Origin: Myxococcota bacterium
GTDB taxonomy: Bacteria; Myxococcota_A; UBA9160; PR03
Assembly: GCA_030066475.1 (NCBI GenBank)
Contig: JASJBO010000288.1
Span: 1 to 9,589 of the forward strand
DNA: 9,589 nt
Reading direction: 5' to 3'
This document shows positions 1 to 7,488 of the stretch, piece after piece. The number at the start of each line of letters is the position of its first letter. Positions within the stretch are counted from its first letter, which is position 1. Made by a program: the position numbers and the translations under genes. The notes beneath the pieces are model-generated. The model was not told the DNA's origin. It was given only the letters and a program-made list of their open reading frames with translations, and searched no databases.

Positions 1-115
1 GAGTCCACCAAGGCCGGAGGCGAAGCCGAAGCGCGCAGCGAGCCGCAGGCGAGCGGAGTCCACCAAGGCCGGAGGCGAAGCCGAAGCGCGCAGCGAGCCG
101 CAGGCGCGCGGAGTC
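1..115. repeat. Tandem GC-rich 55-bp repeat, two full copies plus a stub
   Basis: Copy one spans 1-55 and copy two 56-110. They differ only at position 52 (a) versus 107 (c). A third copy begins at 111 (gagtc) and is lost after about five bases. The core, read on the + strand, has the blocks GGCGAAGCCGAAGCGCGCAG and CGAGCCGCAGGCGAGCG, followed by GAGTCCACCAAGGCC. The same core recurs at the other end of the window (9439-9496 and 9535-9589) in the same orientation, so this is a dispersed family rather than a local duplication. No coding signal is convincing inside it. Its function is unknown; a REP/BIME-like extragenic element is the nearest known category. Confidence 0.9.
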
Positions 116-129
116 AACCCAGACTAGTT

Positions 130-138
130 TGATATGCT
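130..138 (+). promoter_or_regulatory. Possible extended -10 promoter for the first kinase
   Basis: TGATATGCT has the TGn extension followed by a TATnnT hexamer and lies in the only AT-richer patch between the repeat block and the first kinase. It ends 26 nt before the ATG at 165. The identical nine bases occur upstream of the amidase on the other strand (8914-8922). No good -35 hexamer is visible. A promoter here would place the TTG at 129 upstream of the transcript, which favours the ATG at 165 as the start. Confidence 0.35.
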
Positions 139-164
139 CCCGCCGGGGTGCCGGCCGGAGCCCG

Positions 165-2723
165 ATGAATCCCACCGCTACCGCGCGCTTCCGCCGGGCG
201 ACTGCGCTCCTGGCGCTTGCCTGGGCTCTGCTCGCGCTGGGCCTCGCGGTCGCGGTGCGTCTGGCGGATAACGACCTCGGCCCGCCCTTCGTGTTCGACG
301 GGATCGTCACCGATCCGTGGCGACTCGCCGAGGTGTCGCCCGAGGCGCGTGCGGCCGGCGTGTCGGGCGGCGACCGGGTGCTGTCGATCGACGGGCAGCA
401 GCTCGAGCGCATGGCGTTCCGCTGGGACGAGTTCTTCGAGCGCGAGCGGCCCAACCGCTACGAGGTCGAGAAGGGCGGGGGCACGCGGATCGACGTGGCG
501 CTGCGCCCGGTGCGGACGTCCGAGCTGGTGTCGCCGCTGCGGAAGGTGTTCTCGCTGGCCCTGCCGCTGGTCGGTCTCGTATACCTCGCGGTGGGCGTGG
601 CGGTGTGGCGTTTCCGGCCCGAGCGATCCGAGAGCTGGGCCCTGCTGCTGTTCTGCGCCGCGATGGGCACCGCCCTGGCGCTGCCCTGGCAGCCGGGCGG
701 TGCCGCGTGGCTGATGTACTGGACGACTCTGCCGCTGATCGGCGCCACCGCCTTCCACCTCTTCACCAGCTACCCGATCGAGCCGACCTGGATCGTGCGC
801 AAGCCGGGCCTGCGACTCGCGCCCTATCTGGCGGCGGCCCCCATCGGTCTGCTCGCCGCGGCGGAGGGGCCGCTTGGCTGGCCGCTCGGGATCGGCAAGG
901 TCGTGGCGCTGTGGTTCACCATCGCGCTCGTGTTCGGCTGCGTGGGGGTGGCGCTCTACGAGCGCGCCCGGGTGCGCGACACGCACGCGCGCGAGCGCGC
1001 CGACATCATGCTGCTGGGCTCCCTGGTGAGCTTCACGCCGGGCGTCGCGGTGCTGATGGCCGAGAGCTTCGTGCGCACCCCGTTCCCGTGGTACCTCGGC
1101 TTCCTGTCGTTCTTCGTGTTTCCGGTGGCCGTGGGCTACGGCATCGTGCGCAAGCAGCTCTTCCACATCCGCCTGATGGCGCGCTCCTCGGCCAGCTACG
1201 GGGCGGCCACGCTCGCGATCACCGGCCTCTACGCCTCGCTGATCGTCTTCGCCGACGCGATGTTCTCCCGCTACAACGTCAACGCGCGCTCGCCCTGGTT
1301 CTCGGTGCTGTTCCTGTTCCTGGCGATCCTCGCGTTCAACCCGCTGCGCAGCCGCATGCAGCGCCTCGTCGACCGCATCTTCGACCGCGACCACGCGCTC
1401 TACCGCCAGGCCGTGCAGGAGATCTCGGAGGCGATGATCGCGATGCTGTCGACCGTGGAGGTGGTCGACCGCATCCTGGTGGCGCTCACCGAGACGATGG
1501 GCGTGCAGCGCGCCGTGGTGCTGCTCCAGGAGGAGCAGGGGCGCCGCATCGTGCCCGCCGCCTCGCGCGGCGAGTGGGACGACGAGTCGCTGGGCGTCGA
1601 GATTCCGCTGGCGCACCCGCTGTGCCGCCGGCTGCTGTCCGGGCGCGACGTCGTGGCGCGCGGCGACTTCGACCACGAGGAGGACATCGAGGTCCGCGAG
1701 GCGTGCCGCGACGTGTTCGACCAGCTCGAGGTGGAGCTGCTGGTGCCGATCCTGTTCGGCGCCGATCTGCTGGGCGTGATCGGCGTGGGCCACAAGCTCT
1801 CGGGCGACCGCCTGAGCGGGGACGACCACCAGCTGCTGCTCACGCTCGCGAACCAGAGCTCGATCGCGATCGAGAACGCCCGCGCCTTCGACGAGATCGC
1901 CACGCTCAACGCCACGCTCGAGGCGCGCGTCGACGAGCGCACCCGCGAGCTGCGCGAGGCGCAGCTCCAGCTGCTCCAGAGCGAGAAGATGCGCTCGCTG
2001 GGCCAGCTGGTGGCGGGCGTGGCGCACGAGCTCAACAACCCGATCGGCTTCGTCCACGCCAACCTGCACCTGCTGCAGGAGCAGATGCGCCGCCTGATCC
2101 AGGCCGAGCGGAGCGGCGACGACTCCTCGCGCGCCGAGACCGCGATCGAGAAGCTGCTGCTGCGCAGCCGCGAGGGCACCGACCGGGTCAAGCAGATCGT
2201 GGCCGATCTTCGCACCTTCTCGCGGATGGACCAGGCCGAGCTGGTCGACGTCGACCTGAACGAGGAGATCGAGCGCACCCTGGGCCTGATGGCGCCGCGC
2301 TTCCGCCACGGCATCGAGATCGTGCGCGACTACGGGGAGCTGCCCAAGGTGCGCTGCTTTGCGGGCCAGCTCAACCAGGTGTTCATGAACCTGCTGATGA
2401 ACGCAGGCGACGCGCTCGACGGCAGCGGTCACATCCGGATCAAGACGCGCGCGCGGTCCGGCGGCGTCCGACTCGAGTTCCACGACGACGGGCCCGGCAT
2501 CCCGCCCGAGGTGCAGGCGCGCATCTTCGAGCCGTTCTTCACCACCAAGCCGGTGGGGCAGGGCACGGGGCTCGGACTCTCGATCTCGTACGGGATCGTC
2601 GAGCGCCACGGCGGCCGCATGCTGCTCGGCTCGGCGCTCGGCCAGGGCACTACGTTCGTGATCGAGCTGCCGCTCGAGGCCAGTCCCCCCGCGGCCGACG
2701 AAGTCCGCGAGGCGTGGGTTTGA
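165..2723 (+). CDS. Membrane sensor histidine kinase (PDZ-like, ~10 TM, GAF, HisKA, HATPase), first of a tandem pair
   Basis: Two-component sensor kinase, 852 aa. Seen in the sequence: TM1 at about residues 12-31; an extracytoplasmic PDZ-like region (about 50-118) with the loop SGGDRVLSIDG from 67; nine more hydrophobic segments (about 128-148, 157-175, 182-203, 218-235, 246-266, 281-302, 309-328, 344-367, 378-394). These put the C-terminus in the cytoplasm. A GAF domain (about 433-572) and a coiled coil lead into the H-box HELNNPIGF with phospho-acceptor His621. The ATPase has N-box Asn742/Asn746/Asp749, DGPG at 775-778, an [10 protein letters not shown]-box and GTGLGL at 800-805. The start is ATG 165 behind GGAG at 157-160, and the protein then aligns residue for residue with the next gene. 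TTG 129 is the alternative. No response regulator is nearby. The ligand is unknown; the GAF and PDZ-like parts are candidate sensors. Confidence 0.95.
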   Translation: MNPTATARFRRATALLALAWALLALGLAVAVRLADNDLGPPFVFDGIVTDPWRLAEVSPEARAAGVSGGDRVLSIDGQQLERMAFRWDEFFERERPNRYEVEKGGGTRIDVALRPVRTSELVSPLRKVFSLALPLVGLVYLAVGVAVWRFRPERSESWALLLFCAAMGTALALPWQPGGAAWLMYWTTLPLIGATAFHLFTSYPIEPTWIVRKPGLRLAPYLAAAPIGLLAAAEGPLGWPLGIGKVVALWFTIALVFGCVGVALYERARVRDTHARERADIMLLGSLVSFTPGVAVLMAESFVRTPFPWYLGFLSFFVFPVAVGYGIVRKQLFHIRLMARSSASYGAATLAITGLYASLIVFADAMFSRYNVNARSPWFSVLFLFLAILAFNPLRSRMQRLVDRIFDRDHALYRQAVQEISEAMIAMLSTVEVVDRILVALTETMGVQRAVVLLQEEQGRRIVPAASRGEWDDESLGVEIPLAHPLCRRLLSGRDVVARGDFDHEEDIEVREACRDVFDQLEVELLVPILFGADLLGVIGVGHKLSGDRLSGDDHQLLLTLANQSSIAIENARAFDEIATLNATLEARVDERTRELREAQLQLLQSEKMRSLGQLVAGVAHELNNPIGFVHANLHLLQEQMRRLIQAERSGDDSSRAETAIEKLLLRSREGTDRVKQIVADLRTFSRMDQAELVDVDLNEEIERTLGLMAPRFRHGIEIVRDYGELPKVRCFAGQLNQVFMNLLMNAGDALDGSGHIRIKTRARSGGVRLEFHDDGPGIPPEVQARIFEPFFTTKPVGQGTGLGLSISYGIVERHGGRMLLGSALGQGTTFVIELPLEASPPAADEVREAWV

Positions 2724-2773
2724 CGTCGCCCGCGCCGAGTCCTTACCCTGGGTGGGGAGGCGATGGCAGCGCG

Positions 2774-5347
2774 ATGGTGCCGCTCCCCACGCAGCGCTGG
2801 CGCCGCGCCACGGCAGGTCTGGCGATCGCCTGGGCCCTGCTGGCGCTGGCGGTCTCGATCCAGGCCAACCTGTTCAAGACGGGTCTGTCGATGCCCTTCC
2901 ACACCACCGCGGGCAGCGGCGACCTGATCGTGAGCTGGGCCGCGCCGGACGCCGCCCGGGCCGGTGTGTCGGTGGGCGACCGCGTGATCAGCGTGGACGG
3001 CCTCTCGGGCTTCGCGTGGACCCGCGAGCGCCGCTGGGAGGAGCTGCGCGCCGGCGTCCCCAATCGCTACGAGTTCTCGACGCGCGACGGCGTGCGCTAC
3101 GCGCTCGACCTCGAGCCGATCCCGGCCACCGACGGTCCGGCGCTCCAGGTGCCGATCTACGCGGCCTCGCTGCTGGTGGGAGCGGTCTACCTCGGCCTCG
3201 GCCTGCTGGTCTGGATGCTGCGCCAGGGACGCGCCGAGTCCTGGGCGTTCCTGCTGATGGGCTCGGCGATGGCCACCCAGCTCTTCACGGCCTTCGAGAC
3301 CTTCCGCGCTCCGCTCGGCTACGAGCGCACGGTGTGGAACCTGTTCTTCCTGGGCGCCGCGATCTTCCACCTGTTCACCTCGTATCCGTTCGAGCCGCGT
3401 TGGATCGCCGAGCGGCCCATGCTGCGCCGCATCCCCTACTGGCTCGCGGCGGCGATGGCGCTGCCGATCCTGTTCGAGCGCCAGCTGCGCCTCCCCGAGG
3501 GCCTGCTGCCCGCCATCGGCTTCTTCACGGCGGTGCTGCTGTCGCTCACGTGCGTGGGGATCCTGGCGCGCGAGCGCTATCGCAACCGCGAGCACGAGGA
3601 GGCCGACCGCGCCGACGTGATGCTGTTCGGCGCCCTGGTGAGCTTCGTGCCGGTGGTGGTCCTGCTGCTGCTCGAGATGTTCACCCCCCTGCGCTTCCCG
3701 TTCTGGACCGCCCTGCTCTGGTTCGGGCTGTTCCCGCTCTCGATCGCCTACGGCATCGTGCGCCGCCAGCTCTTCGACATCCGCCACCTGGCGCGCTCCT
3801 CGGTCGCCTACGGTGCCGCCACGGTGGCCATCACCGGCCTCTACGCGCTGCTCGTGGCGGGGGCGGATGCGCTGGTGGCGCGCGGCGTGATGAGCGCGCG
3901 CTCCCCGCAGTTCTCTCTGATCTTCCTGTTCTTCGCGATCCTCGCGTTCAACCCCCTGCGCAACCGCACCCAGCGCATCGTCGACCGCGTCTTCGACCGC
4001 GACCGCGTCACCTACCGGCAGGCCGTCCAGGAGATCTCCGAGGCGATGGTCTCGATGCTCTCCGTGAAGGAGATCGTCGACCGCATCGTGCGCACGCTCA
4101 CCGACTCGATGGGCGTGGACCGCGCCATGGTGATGCTGCTCGACGACGGCGAGCGCAGCCTGCGCCCCGAGGCCGCCGGCGGACGCTGGCCCGAGGGCGC
4201 CGAGCGCCTCGAGCTCCGCATGGACCACCCGGTGTGCAAGCTGCTCTGGATGCGCCGCGAGGAGCTCTCTCGCGCCCAGGTGGCGGCCGAGGCGGACCCG
4301 CGCGTCCGTGACGACTGCCTCCAGGTGTTCGATCGCCTCGAGGCCGCGCTGCTGGTGCCCGTGCTGTTCGGCGTCGACATGCTGGGCCTGATCGCGGTGG
4401 GACGAAAGCTCTCGGGCGAGCGCTTCCATCCCGAGGACCGGCAGCTGCTGCTCACGCTCGCCAACCAGAGCTCGATCGCGATCGAGAACGCGAAGGCCTT
4501 CGACGAGATCGCGAAGCTCAACGAGACGCTCGAGGCGCGCGTCGAGGAGCGCACCCGCGAGCTGCAGGACACCCAGACCCAGCTGATGCACAGCGAGAAG
4601 ATGCGCACCCTGGGCCAGCTGGTGGCGGGCGTGGCGCACGAGCTGAACAACCCGATCGGCTTCGTGCACGCCAATCTCAAGCTGCTCGAGGAGTACGTTG
4701 CGAAGCTCGAGCGCCTGCGCGAGGCGGGCCAGGACACGACGCGGGCGCGCGACGCGATCGCCAAGCTGCTGTCGCGCAGCCGCGAGGGGACCGACCGCGT
4801 CAAGAAGATCGTCGCCGATCTGCGGACGTTCTCGCGCATGGACCAGGAGGAGCTCCAGGACGCCGATCTCAACCAGGAGATCGAGCGCACCCTCACCCTG
4901 ATGGAGCCGCGCACCCGCGGCGGCATCGAGATCGAGCGGCACTTCGGCGCGCTGCCGCGCGTGCGCTGCCACGCCGGCCAGCTCAACCAGGTGTTCATGA
5001 ACCTGCTGATGAACGCGTGCGACGCGATCGCACCACAGGGCCGCATCGCGATCCGCACCGAGCCGCGCGGCACCGAGGTGCGGCTGGTGTTCGAGGACGA
5101 CGGGCCCGGGATTCCGGAGTCGGTGCGCGACCGCATCTTCGAGCCGTTCTTCACCACCAAGCCGGTGGGACAGGGCACCGGGCTCGGGCTGTCGCTGTCG
5201 CACAGCATCATCGAGCGCCACGGCGGTCGGATCTCGGTGGACGAGGCGCCCGCCGGCGGCACCCGCTTCGTCATCGAGCTGCCGGTCGACGCGGGGCCCG
5301 CGCTCGCGCAGGCCGAGGCCGACGAGGCGACCTCGGCAACCGCCTAG
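2774..5347 (+). CDS. Membrane sensor histidine kinase (PDZ-like, ~10 TM, GAF, HisKA, HATPase), second of a tandem pair
   Basis: Paralogue of the preceding gene with the same domain order, 857 aa. The PDZ-like loop [11 protein letters not shown] starts at residue 66. A polytopic membrane region ends in a stretch close to [18 protein letters not shown], matching NPLRSRMQRLVDRIFDRD in the first kinase. GAF and coiled coil follow, then HELNNPIGF with His622, N-box Asn743/Asn747/Asp750, DGPG at 776-779 and GTGLGL at 801-806. All catalytic motifs are intact, so it should be an active kinase. The gap after the first kinase is 50 nt. ATG 2774 is chosen because [17 protein letters not shown] then aligns with RRATALLALAWALLALG of the paralogue. 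GGGGAGG at 2754-2760 is rather far upstream (13 nt), and a TTG at 2720 overlapping the previous stop is an alternative coupled start. The input halves differ more than the kinase cores. Confidence 0.94.
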   Translation: MVPLPTQRWRRATAGLAIAWALLALAVSIQANLFKTGLSMPFHTTAGSGDLIVSWAAPDAARAGVSVGDRVISVDGLSGFAWTRERRWEELRAGVPNRYEFSTRDGVRYALDLEPIPATDGPALQVPIYAASLLVGAVYLGLGLLVWMLRQGRAESWAFLLMGSAMATQLFTAFETFRAPLGYERTVWNLFFLGAAIFHLFTSYPFEPRWIAERPMLRRIPYWLAAAMALPILFERQLRLPEGLLPAIGFFTAVLLSLTCVGILARERYRNREHEEADRADVMLFGALVSFVPVVVLLLLEMFTPLRFPFWTALLWFGLFPLSIAYGIVRRQLFDIRHLARSSVAYGAATVAITGLYALLVAGADALVARGVMSARSPQFSLIFLFFAILAFNPLRNRTQRIVDRVFDRDRVTYRQAVQEISEAMVSMLSVKEIVDRIVRTLTDSMGVDRAMVMLLDDGERSLRPEAAGGRWPEGAERLELRMDHPVCKLLWMRREELSRAQVAAEADPRVRDDCLQVFDRLEAALLVPVLFGVDMLGLIAVGRKLSGERFHPEDRQLLLTLANQSSIAIENAKAFDEIAKLNETLEARVEERTRELQDTQTQLMHSEKMRTLGQLVAGVAHELNNPIGFVHANLKLLEEYVAKLERLREAGQDTTRARDAIAKLLSRSREGTDRVKKIVADLRTFSRMDQEELQDADLNQEIERTLTLMEPRTRGGIEIERHFGALPRVRCHAGQLNQVFMNLLMNACDAIAPQGRIAIRTEPRGTEVRLVFEDDGPGIPESVRDRIFEPFFTTKPVGQGTGLGLSLSHSIIERHGGRISVDEAPAGGTRFVIELPVDAGPALAQAEADEATSATA

Positions 5348-5388
5348 GCTACGTTTCCCAGCCCAACCCGACCCGAGGAGTCCCTCCC

Positions 5389-6426
5389 ATGTCCGACCTC
5401 CGTCTCGGTCTCCTGCTCGGCTACTCCGGCGCCCGCGTGCAGATCCCGCTCGACCTCGTGCTCGAGGCGGAGCGCCTCGGCTTCGACTCGGTGTGGTCGG
5501 CGGAGGCCTACGGCTCGGACGCGGCGACGCCGCTCGGCTACCTCGCCGGGCGCACCACGAAGATCCGGCTCGGCACCGCGATCATGCAGATGCCGGCGCG
5601 CAGCCCCGCGATGACCGCGATGACGGCGATGACCCTCGACCAGATCTCGGGGGGGCGCTTCATCCTCGGGCTGGGTCCCTCGGGCCCGCAGGTCGTCGAG
5701 GGCTGGCACGGCGTTCCCTATGGCAAGCCGCTCACGCGCACTCGCGAGTACGTCTCGATCGTGCGCAAGATCCTGGCGCGCGAGGCCGCGCTCGAGCACA
5801 AGGGCGAGCACTACGAGATTCCCTACCGCGGACCCGGGGCGACCGGGCTCGGCAAGCCGATCAAGAGCATCGTGCACGGGCGCGCCGACCTGGAGATCTA
5901 CACCGCGGCGATCGGCCCGGCGGGCGTCCGCACCAGCGCCGAGGTGGCCGACGGACTGATCCCGGTGTGGATGAACCCGGAGCGCTTCGACCTGTTCGAG
6001 CCGCACCTGAACGAGGGCTTCGCCAGGGCGGGTGGCGGCAAGGGACTCGACGGCTTCGACATCGCGCCGTTCGTGACCTGCATCCTGGGCGATGACGTCG
6101 AGCAGTGCCGGATGCCGGTGAAGATGATGCTCTCGCTCTATATCGGGGGCATGGGAGCCCGCGACAAGAACTTCTACAACGACTACGCGAAGCGACTCGG
6201 ATACGAGGAAGAGGCGGTCCGCATCCAGGACCTGTATCTCGACGGCAAGAAGGGCGAGGCCGCGCACGCGGTGCCCGACCGGCTGGTCGACGAGGTGGCG
6301 CTGATCGGGCCGCGCGAGCGCATTGCGGAGCGACTCGAGGCCTGGAAGGCCTCTCAGGTGAAGACGATGCTGATCGGCGGCAACCAGCCCGAGGCGCTGC
6401 AGGCGCTGGCCGAGCTCGCGCTGTAG
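5389..6426 (+). CDS. Luciferase-like (LLM class) F420-dependent oxidoreductase
   Basis: TIM-barrel oxidoreductase of the bacterial luciferase superfamily, 345 aa, cytoplasmic. Members use reduced F420 or FMN for hydride transfer or oxygenation of varied substrates. Seen: the first strand LGLLLGYSG, the helix [18 protein letters not shown] (residues 28-44), then [18 protein letters not shown], and the hallmark [20 protein letters not shown] (83-102) followed by [19 protein letters not shown]. The C-terminus has the usual [21 protein letters not shown] segment. Length and the GPSGPQV...[10 protein letters not shown] signature resemble the Rv3520c-type F420 subgroup, from memory of that family. 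The start is well supported by GAGGAG at 5375-5380, 8 nt before ATG. It lies 41 nt after the second kinase, with no visible terminator between. Substrate cannot be deduced; FMN dependence cannot be excluded. Confidence 0.92.
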   Translation: MSDLRLGLLLGYSGARVQIPLDLVLEAERLGFDSVWSAEAYGSDAATPLGYLAGRTTKIRLGTAIMQMPARSPAMTAMTAMTLDQISGGRFILGLGPSGPQVVEGWHGVPYGKPLTRTREYVSIVRKILAREAALEHKGEHYEIPYRGPGATGLGKPIKSIVHGRADLEIYTAAIGPAGVRTSAEVADGLIPVWMNPERFDLFEPHLNEGFARAGGGKGLDGFDIAPFVTCILGDDVEQCRMPVKMMLSLYIGGMGARDKNFYNDYAKRLGYEEEAVRIQDLYLDGKKGEAAHAVPDRLVDEVALIGPRERIAERLEAWKASQVKTMLIGGNQPEALQALAELAL

Positions 6427-6435
6427 GGCGGCGAG

Positions 6436-6486
6436 GTGTCGGCGTCCGACCGCGAACGCATCGTCCGGCTCGACGAGGCCGCCTGA
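6436..6486 (+). other. Possible 16-codon mini-ORF between oxidoreductase and DUF3179 gene
   Basis: A GTG at 6436, preceded by a weak GGCGAG, opens a frame reading MSASDRERIVRLDEAA and stops at TGA 6484-6486. The Shine-Dalgarno of the next gene starts at the last base of that stop. It could be a coupling leader peptide, a remnant of a decayed gene, or chance. No family is recognisable. It is listed because it fills most of the 71-nt gap and because of its tight junction with the next ribosome binding site. Confidence 0.2.
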
Positions 6487-6499
6487 AGGAGATCTCCTT
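6486..6499 (+). promoter_or_regulatory. Strong Shine-Dalgarno inside a perfect 14-bp palindrome, fixing a TTG start
   Basis: AAGGAGATCTCCTT is its own reverse complement. The left half is a near-ideal ribosome binding site (AAGGAGA at 6486-6492), 5 nt before TTG 6498, and the right half runs into that start codon. No ATG or GTG start is better placed, so TTG is taken as the DUF3179 start. Whether the palindrome is also a protein-binding site or an RNA-pairing element is open. Confidence 0.6.
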
Positions 6500-7463
6500 G
6501 ACGACCGCACGGGCCGCGTGGCCGGCGCGGATCGCGCTCGCCCTGCTGGCGTGCTCTCTCGTCGCCGCCGAGGCGGAGGAGAGGCCCAATGGCTTCGAGA
6601 TCACCCGCCACCGCGTCGACCGCACCAAGATCCTCGCCGGCGGGCCGTCGCGCGACGGCATCCCGCCCGTGGACGCGCCGACCTTCGCCGACTTGGAGCA
6701 GGCGACCTGGGTGGCTCCCGACACGCCGGTGCTCGGCGTCGCGTCGGGTGGCGAGGCGCGCGCCTACCCGGTGCACCTGATCGAGCGGCACCAGGTGGTG
6801 AACGACGAGATCGGCGGCACGCCGGTCGCGGTGACCTTCGACCCGCTGGCCGGATCGCCGCTGGCCTTCGACCGGCGGGTCGATGGCCGGACGCTGCGCT
6901 TCGGCGTGTCGGGCCTGATCTACAACTCGAACTTCCTGCTCTACGACCGCGAGACCGAGAGCCTGTGGTCGCAGTTCAACGGCGAGGCGATCTCGGGCCC
7001 GCTCTCGGGCAAGCGGCTCACGCGACTCCCGGTGCGGCAGGAGGACATGGCGACCTGGACCGGGCGCCACCCGGACACGCGGGTGCTCGAGCGCCCCGAC
7101 CGGCGCGGCATCGACTACCGCTACAGCCCCTACACCCGCTACTGGCAGGAGGACGACGTGTCGTTCCCGGTGGAGGCCGTGGACCGTCGGTTCCACGCCA
7201 AGGAGATCGCGGTGGGCGTCGAGGTGGACGGGAAGCGCCGCGCCTACCTGGGGTCGATCGTCACGGCGGCGGGCGGGTCGGTCCAGGACGAGTTCCACGG
7301 CAAGAAGATCCGTCTGGAGTACTCGTCCGATCTCGCGGTGTTCCGCTACGAGGTCGACCCCGGCGTCGAGCTGACCGAGGCCTACTGGTTCGCCTGGAAG
7401 GCGTTCCACCCCGACACCGACGTGTGGAAGGACCCCGGCGAGGTGCCGGGTCGGAAGCCGTAG
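6498..7463 (+). CDS. DUF3179 domain-containing exported protein, CxxC motif lost
   Basis: DUF3179 family protein of 321 aa; the biochemical role of this family is not established. The N-terminus (ARAAWPARIALALLACSLVAAEAEE) is a signal peptide. LLAC with Cys19 could be a non-ideal lipobox, or cleavage may follow AEA, so the protein is periplasmic or outer-layer anchored. Family features seen: IPPVDAPTF, a VVNDEIGGTPVAVTF strand, FGVSGLIYNSNFLLYDRETE (135-154) followed by SLWSQF, then TWTGRHPDTRVLE and SPYTRYWQEDDVSFPV. Most members, as I recall, have TxCPLCxS after the VAVT strand; here it reads TFDPLAGS, with Asp115 and Ala118 in place of the cysteines. The start is TTG 6498, set by the strong AAGGAGA. 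It follows the oxidoreductase by 71 nt on the same strand and ends 25 nt from the convergent amidase stop. Confidence 0.92.
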   Translation: MTTARAAWPARIALALLACSLVAAEAEERPNGFEITRHRVDRTKILAGGPSRDGIPPVDAPTFADLEQATWVAPDTPVLGVASGGEARAYPVHLIERHQVVNDEIGGTPVAVTFDPLAGSPLAFDRRVDGRTLRFGVSGLIYNSNFLLYDRETESLWSQFNGEAISGPLSGKRLTRLPVRQEDMATWTGRHPDTRVLERPDRRGIDYRYSPYTRYWQEDDVSFPVEAVDRRFHAKEIAVGVEVDGKRRAYLGSIVTAAGGSVQDEFHGKKIRLEYSSDLAVFRYEVDPGVELTEAYWFAWKAFHPDTDVWKDPGEVPGRKP

Positions 7464-7488
7464 CGGCCGGCGTCCCCCCTCTGCTCGG

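Noticed and set aside
114..2609. 831-codon open frame on the minus strand opposite the first kinase
   Set aside because: Its protein is dominated by His, Arg, Gln, Leu and Ala with no domain, and it mirrors the codon periodicity of the kinase. A similar 930-codon frame (2429-5221) lies opposite the second kinase. Both are GC-bias shadows.
317..2773. Long in-frame N-terminal extension upstream of the second kinase (an open frame from 317 to 5347)
   Set aside because: The extension lies entirely over the first kinase in another frame, has low-complexity Arg/Ala/Gly sequence, and the true start at 2774 aligns with the paralogue.
5611..5634. Short ATGACC-type triplicate coding MTAMTAMT in the oxidoreductase
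   Set aside because: It falls in a helix where LLM proteins commonly have small and methionine residues, and there is no sign of a frameshift or expansion; treated as ordinary coding sequence.
6354..7409. 351-codon minus-strand frame opposite the DUF3179 gene
   Set aside because: Composition is typical of an antisense shadow and the opposite strand encodes a recognisable family member with a signal peptide and strong ribosome site.
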